A stretch of DNA of 31,010 nucleotides from Amoebophrya sp. AT5.2 (Eukaryota; Sar; Dinophyceae; Syndiniales; Amoebophryaceae): positions 1 to 31,010 of the forward strand of contig RXOD01004037.1 of assembly GCA_005223375.1 (NCBI GenBank), read 5' to 3'. The stretch's first letter is position 1, and each line of letters opens with the position of its first letter. Under the pieces are notes generated by a model. It did no database searches, was not told the DNA's origin, and saw nothing but the letters and a program-made list of their open reading frames with translations. Shown piece after piece: positions 20,825 through 28,725 of this stretch. Made by a program: the position numbers and the translations under genes.

Positions 20825-23800
20825 ATGCCAGACTACGATGGGCTTGTACCGCGGCCGCGCGCGGGAACCGCCGCCTCTTCAACAGCCGCCTCTACAACAG
20901 CCGCCCCGCCGGCGCCGCATCAAGGAGGCAGAGGTGGAGCGCCTAACAAAAACGAAAGTTGTGTTGAGCAAGCTGGGTCCTGGAACGAGACGCGCAGAGC
21001 GATCCTCTTCTCGAAGACTTGGCAGCAAGCGGCGAGGGCCGCCAGCACCGCCAGATGCAGGAGATCTTCTCGAGCACCTCCAGCGACGTCCGCCAGTGCA
21101 CCGCCTTCAGCGATTGCGTACCTCCCGATGTTGAAGAGGCAGAGAGTCACTCGTGTTGTGGTTGAAATGGACGCGAAGATTGCTTGTGGAAGCGGTAGTG
21201 TTTCTTCATCTGCATCCTGTGCACGTGGGGCGGCTGCACGACGCCCGTCAGCAGATGTTGCTGTTGCAGTGGCCGCGACGAGCAAGAGTACGCGCATCGT
21301 GTCAGATGAAGATATGTTGGGAGCTGCTGCGCCAGTGTCGGTACCCGGGCAGAAAAGGAAAGGCAGAGCACCTTCGTTGCCCGAAGGAGCTGTAGAAAAA
21401 ACTTCCACGACCAAGCAAGCTCCCGCCGCGGGCAACGAAGGTACGGACGAGAAAAGCAGCGTCAAAAGACCACCACCAGCAGGGAACGCTGCACCTTCAT
21501 CCTGCGGCAAAGTCCGGCAACCGGAGTCGGCGTTTCCCTTTGCACCGGGAGAGGTAGTAGAGCTCAGCGACAGCGAGAGCTGCAACGTCAAGGTCAACGT
21601 CAACCAGCATAGCAGCCACGACGTGGTCAACGACAAGGACAATTTTGATTTTCTTGAAGAGGACCACCTCCACATTAACAGCCTCAACAGCGGTGGTTGG
21701 GAGCGAGGGCGAGATGAAGATGCACCGGACCACACCAGCATCGACCAACTTCTGATTGGCTCCGCACCGACGCGGCATCTTGACCAGCTTTTTGACCGCG
21801 CGCTGCAGCGGTTGTACGCCCCCTTACGCCATATCGAAGCGCAGGCGATCCGGCTCAGCCTCTCCTCGTCAGATCGGGATCGAGGTTGTGGGAGTGCAGC
21901 CGCGGCCGCAGGCGACGAGGTCATGTCGGGGGCGGACTTCGTGTCTCGACTGGCTCCTGACCTACCGTACGTGCTCGCGATGGAGCGGCTGTTGCGAGAT
22001 CTGCGGGGAAAGGAAAATGACGACCTGAACGTCCTCCTGCTAGCCGGGGCCGAAGCAGTAGCAAGTCCAAGAGCTGCAGAAGCACCAGCAGAGGCAGAAA
22101 AACCACATCAGGATGCAGGAGCGGGGTTGAAGGGAACTGGAAGCGGAACAAGTGCAGATGAAAAAACGGAGGGGATGAGGGAGATGAAGCAGGAAAAGTT
22201 GATGAGGGTCGGCCAGCAGCCACGAGCGGAGAAGTCTGTAGCAAAGAGTCGACGACGGGCAGAGCGGAAAGCGCAGGTGGACACAGAGGCGAGCGCAAGT
22301 AGCCCGAGCGCAAAACAAGGAAGAGATAGCGCAGACGCAGCCGAGGTGAAGAAAACATCATCGTCGAAAAAGAAGGTCGTGCGTAATGATAACAAGGGGA
22401 AGGTCAAGAAGCTGCAAGATCAGTTGAAGACACCGCCTCCAACAGACCATCGCAAAAAGAAAACGCCAAACACTTCCTCTTCTAGTTCCGGAAGTAGCTG
22501 CACGCCAAAGTCACGAACCGCAACCGCTTCGGTCGTGAAGGGGCAGAAAACAACCGGCGAAAGCGCGAAGAAGGCAGCCCTTTCGAAGAACAAAAGTAAG
22601 GAACCAATGAAACCGGACGCACGTCGCCGCACGAAAAAGAGCATCAAAGAGACTAAGAAATCCACCGTAAAGGAGAAAGCCGCAAAGGAAAACAAAAAAC
22701 AACCGCCGAAGGCAGCGAAGCTGAGCAAAAACAACGCCAAGTCAGCAAACAACGAAAGCACATCCAGCATCAGCAAGAAGCGCACGGCGGCAGAGCGGTT
22801 GAAACTTCAGACCACCAAGAAGAGTCGGGCGCAACAAAGACTCGATCACAAGATCGCAGAAGCTGCTAAGGAACAGACGAACAATCACGGCAGCGATGAC
22901 GAAAACCCGGTGCTTCTGCGCAGGAAAAAGGACAGATTTGATCCCGAGCAGCATGGAGTGTCCCTGGATCACTACCTCCTCCTTGCGGCACAGAAAGTCG
23001 CGCTAGCGGCGGACCATTTCAGTGCTGCGGACCAGGAGAACGGAACGAATCGCCTGCAGCTACCTGACCAGCATGGCGTTGGCGTCGCGGAAAGTCCCAC
23101 GGGAGCGCTTGCAAAGCTGCGTGGCCGTGGCGTTGGCAGTGCAATAAAAGATCAAGCTCCTCCTGCCGCGGACCACGTGGACATACACGAGGGAGCGATT
23201 ATCCCTGCCGAACTCGGGTTTCTGCGTGCGAACAAGACCCCGGAGGAGCATCCGTTGGCGGGCGTGGTTGTCAAGGCTGGTGCCATTGGTGACTGGATGA
23301 AAAAGAGCTGCGTCGCGGGTCGCAACTTGGAAGTGCACGTCGTGGTGGGGCGGAAAATGGTGTTCACCGTAGTGGCCGAACTAGCAGAAGATGGCGACGT
23401 CGAGGCCGCGGTCGGACTCGGGTCGGCCGGCTGCCTCTACAAGAACGTGCGACTGGCCGACATCCGGAACCGGTCGAGGTTGCAAAAAGATTTCGCAAAG
23501 CTCGCGGCCTACTTCCGCGACGCGAAGCAGCAGTGGGTGAGGAGCAGGAAAAGGATTAACAAGGAACGAGCAGGAACAGCAACGCTTCTGCAAAATAACC
23601 AAAAGGTGGACGAGCCGGAGCTACCGCTGACGAGTTCTTCCGCCGGTGCGGACGCTGAAAAGCCAGCAACCGCCAGGGAGGTGGCACCCGCGACATGTCC
23701 TGCTGCCGCCCCAAATGCAAATACAGTCGCTGATGCTGGTCGACGACCTCCTGTAGTACCGGGTTCTTCATCATCATGCTCTGCGGGTACGGCTGGAGCT

Positions 23801-25897
23801 GCAGACGGGGTCGCGCCCGAGGATGTGCGACACGCACGCGACATGGGAGGCGACCACGATTGTGACCCGGACTCGCCGTTTGCTTCGGCCCAAGAATGGT
23901 TCACGACAGCGCCGTACCGCATCCGTGTGTCGTGCGGGATAAAAACCACAATCACCTCCGGACCCGGAGAGAAGACCACGAGGATGTCCGAAAATAACAA
24001 ACAAGGGCTGACAATGACATCACGACAGAGTCCCGCTTCTCATCTCGACGTGAGTCACATCGTGTCCTACTTGCTGCAACATGCGGCTCAGCTGGAAACT
24101 TCGCTTCGCATGATCCGGGAAATCATTTTGGATTTCGATACGAATCGAAGTTACTCCGACGCCGCACTGGGTGGAGGAGACAACATTTCCGAGCATTACA
24201 GCGCTTGCTTGGACGCCATACACGAGGATCTCCCGGGGCTGTTGCGCTGGCAGCCGCAGGTGCTGCGGTTTGGGCTTCGCTTGGAGAAAGTGGACCGGGT
24301 AGAACGATTGAGTCGTACGGGGATGAAGGAAAATGTAGCCGCGCTCAAAAATAGCGATGTGCTTCCGCTTGGAGCAGCCGCCGAAGATGACCAAGGGCGA
24401 AGTGGCTGCGATGACGATCATTTGTGTCCTTTCCGGCCTTACAAACTGGATGAGAGCGAGCACGCCAGCGCGACGCAAAAAAAGAACAGGAATGGTTTTA
24501 GTGGGGGCTCCTGCAATCCAGAAAGTGCAAAGGATCTTCGTCGACGACTACGGGGCGAAAAAAGCCCGTCTTCGAAGGGTCAGAAATCTGCCACGAGGAC
24601 AGCGATGCGAGCCACCAGTTCCTCGCCCGTCTCGTCGGCGTGCGCGTCCAAGAACGCAAGAAATAGTACTACCACCGTTGCGCTGATTCACGCACCAACT
24701 CCAACACCAAGAACATCACCGAAAAAGCAAAATCTTCGGAGCGCGCCAGAAATCCACGCAGCTGGGGACCCCAGCAACACCGTCGCTATACGGACGGCTG
24801 CGGCCATCCGCAGGTCGCTCAGTCCGCTCCGCAGTGGCTGGCAGGTACTCACCGACCTGCTCTTTGGGCATCGTCGTGTCTGCGCCGGTGGAAGCCTGCA
24901 GTGTCGGCTCTGTGCCGGGCTCGCGGATGTCTTTCAAGCCGAGGACTTCGACGTGTTTGAAGACATGGGAGTGTCAGCAGCTTCTTCTAGCGCCTCCCGT
25001 TCGTCCTTCCGTCTCTTCACAGCCGCCGAGCTGACGCGTTTTGCGCAACGGGTGCGCAACCATTTGGAGACGTGCATGAACTGTCGCCCGCTCTTCGGCG
25101 TCGCGGGCGTGGAGATTGGACACTATTTTCGTGACCCGCTCCCGAGAAAAGCCTCCAGCCCAACAAGTGCGAAAAGCAAGCGGCAGAAGACGGAGAACCA
25201 TGTGGCGGGGATGGCCAAATCGAAAGGAGAAGATGCGGAAGTAGAGCGGAAGGATAAGGAGAGCGACGAGATAGAGATTTCTTCAGCACCAGAAGAATTT
25301 GAAGACGACCCGAAGCCTTCCGCCGTGGTTTCGTCATTCCATTGGGTGCGGTTCGACGGTTCGCGCGTCCCGGACCCGCTGCGCACCAGGCGGCTCCATG
25401 CCCAAGAACAGGACCCGGACGCGTTCGACCTCGTCGACGAGGAAACGCTGGACGATTCCTTACCGCCCAAACTGTTTTCGCTAGATCTGCGCGGCTTCCA
25501 GATGTATGGCTCGCATCCGGGCAGGATCCGCCACAGGGATAAGGACCTGCTGCTTGACGTCAAGGGCAAGGTCCCTGTGGATGGGGAACATGAGCAGTGC
25601 GACAACGTCGACATCAAGCGAGTAGGGGTAGGCCAAGGCCAACGCGAACAGCATGGCCACGAAGGTATTTTGCTGCCGCAGAACCCAGCGCTGTTCTTTG
25701 GAAAGAAAGAATTCGTCGAGCGCTTACAGTGGAACGGAGCGGAACTAGAGCGGGCGGTGGAGACGGATCCAGCGTTTGGGTGGCTGCGGAAGGCATGGGG
25801 GGCACGGGAAGGCCTGGTCGGACTTCTGGACGCAGCGCGAGGAAACCTCGGCGCGCTGGATGACGGGAACGACGACGACAGCGACGAAGGGCTCTGA
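20825..25897 (+). CDS. Large lysine-rich, probably nuclear protein of unknown function (1690 aa)
   Basis: I do not recognise a family. The single-exon frame begins Pro/Ala-rich. At residues 243-252 it has EVVELSDSES, which resembles a SUMO-interacting motif: a hydrophobic core followed by acidic and serine residues. A second such motif is EIEISS at 1482-1487. Residues about 450-690 are very rich in Lys, Ser and Ala, with many KK pairs, suggesting nuclear localisation and nucleic-acid contact. More ordered stretches follow: about 696-735 (PEQHGVSLDHYLLLAAQKVA), 792-917 (mixed strands and helices, including RNLEVHVVVGRKMVFTVVAE), a helical part near 1072-1160, and a cysteine cluster C1353-x6-C1360-x2-C1363 with C1417-x2-C1420 that could bind zinc. 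The C-terminus is acidic (DDGNDDDSDEGL). It lies next to TERT, same strand, but a functional link is only inference. Confidence 0.75.
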   Translation: MPDYDGLVPRPRAGTAASSTAASTTAAPPAPHQGGRGGAPNKNESCVEQAGSWNETRRAILFSKTWQQAARAASTARCRRSSRAPPATSASAPPSAIAYLPMLKRQRVTRVVVEMDAKIACGSGSVSSSASCARGAAARRPSADVAVAVAATSKSTRIVSDEDMLGAAAPVSVPGQKRKGRAPSLPEGAVEKTSTTKQAPAAGNEGTDEKSSVKRPPPAGNAAPSSCGKVRQPESAFPFAPGEVVELSDSESCNVKVNVNQHSSHDVVNDKDNFDFLEEDHLHINSLNSGGWERGRDEDAPDHTSIDQLLIGSAPTRHLDQLFDRALQRLYAPLRHIEAQAIRLSLSSSDRDRGCGSAAAAAGDEVMSGADFVSRLAPDLPYVLAMERLLRDLRGKENDDLNVLLLAGAEAVASPRAAEAPAEAEKPHQDAGAGLKGTGSGTSADEKTEGMREMKQEKLMRVGQQPRAEKSVAKSRRRAERKAQVDTEASASSPSAKQGRDSADAAEVKKTSSSKKKVVRNDNKGKVKKLQDQLKTPPPTDHRKKKTPNTSSSSSGSSCTPKSRTATASVVKGQKTTGESAKKAALSKNKSKEPMKPDARRRTKKSIKETKKSTVKEKAAKENKKQPPKAAKLSKNNAKSANNESTSSISKKRTAAERLKLQTTKKSRAQQRLDHKIAEAAKEQTNNHGSDDENPVLLRRKKDRFDPEQHGVSLDHYLLLAAQKVALAADHFSAADQENGTNRLQLPDQHGVGVAESPTGALAKLRGRGVGSAIKDQAPPAADHVDIHEGAIIPAELGFLRANKTPEEHPLAGVVVKAGAIGDWMKKSCVAGRNLEVHVVVGRKMVFTVVAELAEDGDVEAAVGLGSAGCLYKNVRLADIRNRSRLQKDFAKLAAYFRDAKQQWVRSRKRINKERAGTATLLQNNQKVDEPELPLTSSSAGADAEKPATAREVAPATCPAAAPNANTVADAGRRPPVVPGSSSSCSAGTAGAADGVAPEDVRHARDMGGDHDCDPDSPFASAQEWFTTAPYRIRVSCGIKTTITSGPGEKTTRMSENNKQGLTMTSRQSPASHLDVSHIVSYLLQHAAQLETSLRMIREIILDFDTNRSYSDAALGGGDNISEHYSACLDAIHEDLPGLLRWQPQVLRFGLRLEKVDRVERLSRTGMKENVAALKNSDVLPLGAAAEDDQGRSGCDDDHLCPFRPYKLDESEHASATQKKNRNGFSGGSCNPESAKDLRRRLRGEKSPSSKGQKSATRTAMRATSSSPVSSACASKNARNSTTTVALIHAPTPTPRTSPKKQNLRSAPEIHAAGDPSNTVAIRTAAAIRRSLSPLRSGWQVLTDLLFGHRRVCAGGSLQCRLCAGLADVFQAEDFDVFEDMGVSAASSSASRSSFRLFTAAELTRFAQRVRNHLETCMNCRPLFGVAGVEIGHYFRDPLPRKASSPTSAKSKRQKTENHVAGMAKSKGEDAEVERKDKESDEIEISSAPEEFEDDPKPSAVVSSFHWVRFDGSRVPDPLRTRRLHAQEQDPDAFDLVDEETLDDSLPPKLFSLDLRGFQMYGSHPGRIRHRDKDLLLDVKGKVPVDGEHEQCDNVDIKRVGVGQGQREQHGHEGILLPQNPALFFGKKEFVERLQWNGAELERAVETDPAFGWLRKAWGAREGLVGLLDAARGNLGALDDGNDDDSDEGL

Positions 25898-26410
25898 GAT
25901 GATCGAGTGAATAAACTCAACAACCCATCTGCTACTACTATTGCTTGGCATCAAGTTCAAGACGTTGTAGCACTAGCAAGAAATAAAGGAAACGGCTACA
26001 GCAGGAGCAAAGGCAAGAAACTCCACGACAAGGTGGTTGCAGTTGCTCTAGAGTCTACGTAGAACATCAGGCAAATTTTTTCGGCATTTCGATCATGTTC
26101 TCTGAGATCTGTGTCCTCGCTTGGATTTTTGACACTGATCATCATCTTCGTGATCTGGATGATCTCATTCTCAGCTATTTGTATTTTTTCATCATCGATG
26201 TCGATCTTGATCTTCTTCCAGATGAGATCTATCTTCACATTCATGCATCTTCGCTTCGATCCTCTAGACCACAGAGTCAGAGATCTTCATCAGCTGGGAG
26301 ATTTACTTCATCTGCTTTTCTCCAAGGTGGTTAGGTAAAGTAGACGTGTCGACGACCACGTACTTTAGATCATACATTCGGATACGTAAAAAAAAAAAGA
26401 TCGAAGAGAA
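25898..26410. other. Intergenic region with GATC-dense block
   Basis: 513 bp. An AATAAA hexamer at 25982-25987 may end the upstream transcript. From 26091 to 26285 GATC occurs ten times in 195 bases, mixed with ATC and TTC triplets. An 11-A run (26388-26398) lies 12 bases upstream of the next ATG. The 75-79 codon hydrophobic frames here result from the T-rich repeat and are not taken as genes. Confidence 0.55.
26091..26285. repeat. GATC-rich imperfect repeat block
   Basis: Ten GATC tetramers, several as AGATCT or TGATCT, occur within 195 bp, where chance would give less than one. The block is low-complexity and looks like a degenerate tandem repeat built on GATCT and ATCATC units. No clean period is visible by eye. 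Confidence 0.55.
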
Positions 26411-27604
26411 ATGTCTTTCTTCCCCGTCGAGGTTTACGGCCACGTGCAGGCGGCGTTGTTTTCATCGCTTCCTCCTGGGGCTGCACTAGCTGGGACCGCG
26501 AGCAGCCTCCGCTTTGGCATCATCGTTGGGGACGACGGATCCGCGGAGAGTCGAGGTCTTCTCTCGGACGTGCTCGGCGGGGCTGTCCAGCCTTCCACGA
26601 TCAGTGGTGCCTGGAGTCGCTGGAGGCACCGCCTGCTTCCACGTCCGGTCGGTCGGTTTGCGGCGGGCCTAATGCAGGGGACATTTTTTCGCCCGTGGTT
26701 CGCGCCGCAGCAAGAAACATCCGGCGACGCGGAAGATGACTCCGCTGCCATGGCGGGTCGTCAGATGAGCCAGCATGTCGCGCCCGCCTACGTGCTGAGC
26801 CGGCCTGTCTCCAAGTTTTACGACCACCATTCTACCTGGCAAGAAACAAGCGATGCCGATCTGGGGCGGGCTCCTGCACTAAGTACGGGCGGCTTGAATT
26901 CCGTCATGCCGCACTCGTACCTGCGTGGAGAAGGGGAGGTGGAGGAGGTAGACGCCGGTGGAAGATCGTCGTGGTCGCGCCGCGTCTGGGATTTTATGTA
27001 TGTGGACCACCCTGAGACCACGCGCGAAGAGAACATCAAACGCTCGTACAAGGAAGAGCTGCGTCTTCAAACGGGAGCTCTATTCGCGAATGATGGGGAA
27101 CAGGCTCCGCTCGCCCACGGGGGTGTCTTCGCTGTAACGATCAAGTCGCTGGAGCACTTGGGGATGCTTGCGGCGGATAGCGACTTGCAGGAGCGTCTCA
27201 GAACGTTCTTCGGCCGGTTGCAGCTCTTCGGAAGTGGAGAAGGTGCGACTGCTGGAACGCGAACGCCCGTCCCGATGTTGGTCATCGTGATGCTTGCAGC
27301 TGATGCTGCACCTGCTGCCGCTCTCCCAGAACCAGAACCTGCCGCCTCGTCCATGCCCGACTCTACCGCGAATGTTGATGTCGCCATTTTGGATTCGGAG
27401 CAGGAGCGCCACGCAACGCGAAAGCTTGTGACGCTCGCGGAGGAAGTTGCCGAACCCTTCTCTTTTGACCTGCGGCTGACCTGCAAGTACATCACGTCTC
27501 GGTTGGGACAGAAGCAGAACGGTGTGCTGACGCTGGACAACCCCGCTGTGCTCGGACAGGCGTTCTCTGAGGGACTGGCGCAGCCGCTGCTGCAGCAGCT
27601 GTGA
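26411..27604 (+). CDS. Unrecognised 397-aa protein
   Basis: A single-exon frame starting at an ATG in an A-rich context (agaaATGt). I do not recognise the family. The N-terminus (PVEVYGHVQAALF, then LRFGIIVGDDG) looks like a folded alpha/beta domain, and its layout faintly recalls an MPN-type start (V-x-VHP, GxLLG), but the metal-binding JAMM residues are not seen, so I do not assign it. The middle has an acidic loop and a Trp-containing segment (SRRVWDFMYVDHPETT). The last 50 residues (FDLRLTCKYITSRLG, GVLTLDNPAVLGQAF) look well ordered. There is no signal peptide or membrane segment; the hydrophobic stretch PMLVIVMLAADAAPAAAL near residue 291 is too short and broken to be a clear helix. The length, base composition and ordered segments support a real gene. 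Confidence 0.65.
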   Translation: MSFFPVEVYGHVQAALFSSLPPGAALAGTASSLRFGIIVGDDGSAESRGLLSDVLGGAVQPSTISGAWSRWRHRLLPRPVGRFAAGLMQGTFFRPWFAPQQETSGDAEDDSAAMAGRQMSQHVAPAYVLSRPVSKFYDHHSTWQETSDADLGRAPALSTGGLNSVMPHSYLRGEGEVEEVDAGGRSSWSRRVWDFMYVDHPETTREENIKRSYKEELRLQTGALFANDGEQAPLAHGGVFAVTIKSLEHLGMLAADSDLQERLRTFFGRLQLFGSGEGATAGTRTPVPMLVIVMLAADAAPAAALPEPEPAASSMPDSTANVDVAILDSEQERHATRKLVTLAEEVAEPFSFDLRLTCKYITSRLGQKQNGVLTLDNPAVLGQAFSEGLAQPLLQQL

Positions 27605-28725
27605 AGCATCAACATTCAACATTAATTGACTCGATTTTTCCGTAAAGACCAACATAAACATCGAATGTCCATTGATGTTCATTGTACATGTAGCCATTCC
27701 CATTCGCTTTGCAGTTCTTGGAAAATGCAAAAGACCTCCATCAAACAACATTCAATGGCTGGTTCTGGTGGAGGCTGCAAGACAGCAGCAGCAGGGGGGG
27801 GGCCACTTAAGGTAGAGGCGAGCAGCCTGAAGCTCCTTTCATCTTCATGCACACAGCAGGCGCGCTGCGCGGATTCGTTGTTCTTGTCATCGGTCTAGTA
27901 CTCATTGGTCACTCACGGACGAACAGAATCAATATGCTGAGCCTGCGCCTTGATCAGTAAAATCAGATCTCCAGCATCGTTCCGAACGCTGCTCAATGTA
28001 GTTTCAGACATCAGAGACGACGGAGAAGATCCATCAGATCTCGATACTTTTACGAAAAACAAAATGGACAAGCTCAAGCTATCGATCCAGTTCGTCGTCC
28101 AGCATGCCACACAATCCATCGTATTATACCGACGGACAGGAACACAGGCAGAAAATAAAGATCGAATGCGTGGTGTACGTGTACCGCCGCAAGATTAGCT
28201 TCATCGCCATCTACATCTTCAATGAAGCTTCATCTGTCCTCGTTGTCACAGACCGACGTCGCGAAACTTTTGGGAACGGCTACCAGGCCGCAGAACATCA
28301 ATGAAACAAAGGAAAGGCAGCGCTTCTGCACGTGTTGATTCTACTTTTGAAATAATAAAAGAGATTTTTATATTTTTTTAAAGTTAAACTACTCATGCCG
28401 TGATCTACTTCAGGGCGGACGCAAAAGACCAGAGAGATCCCGACCCTTTCTCCTTTCCAAGTTTGGAGTTGGACCACGTTTACGCTTAGTCAATGAGTTG
28501 TACTTGTTCAGTTCAAGTATTTTCTTCCTCTACACGCAGAAAATAGCGCAAGTCGTAGTACCAGTCCCCATCGATCTATCTTCGGTACCCCTAGCCCTAC
28601 GGTGTCCCGTGGTGAGATTTGTTGTAAGTTTTCGTATACTCGTCTTGAAAGTGTACGTCTAAAAAAAGAAGAGCAGCAGCAGCCGGAGCAGCAGAAACAA
28701 CTGAAACAGAAGCAACGGCTTCGCA
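27605..28725. other. Intergenic region before the right-edge gene
   Basis: About 1.1 kb. Open frames at 27626-27898, 27950-28198 and 28602-28898 are short and without recognisable domains. There is a 9-G run at 27794-27802, GATC-rich sequence near 27950-28085, a very AT-rich patch around 28350-28385, and an AGC-rich patch at about 28670-28720 just before the next start. I see no RNA gene. Confidence 0.45.

Noticed and set aside
25123..25923. 266-codon Ser-rich frame on the minus strand
   Set aside because: Antisense to the end of the 1690-aa gene. Its serine richness mirrors the Asp/Glu/Lys/Arg codons of the plus strand.
26095..26338. Two overlapping frames of 75-79 codons that look like membrane peptides
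   Set aside because: Hydrophobicity comes from the GATC/ATC/TTC-rich repeat read in two frames; both look equally membrane-like, as expected for low-complexity DNA.
11473..27618. 12-mer CATCAACATTCA shared just after the stops at 11457 and 27604
   Set aside because: Dozens of shared 12-mer pairs are expected by chance in 31 kb. The matching position after stop codons is curious but only two copies exist.
27690..27698. GTAGCCATT, matching nine bases of the dinoflagellate spliced-leader sequence
   Set aside because: The following bases do not match the leader, it is about 1 kb from the next start, and nine-base matches are expected by chance at this scale.
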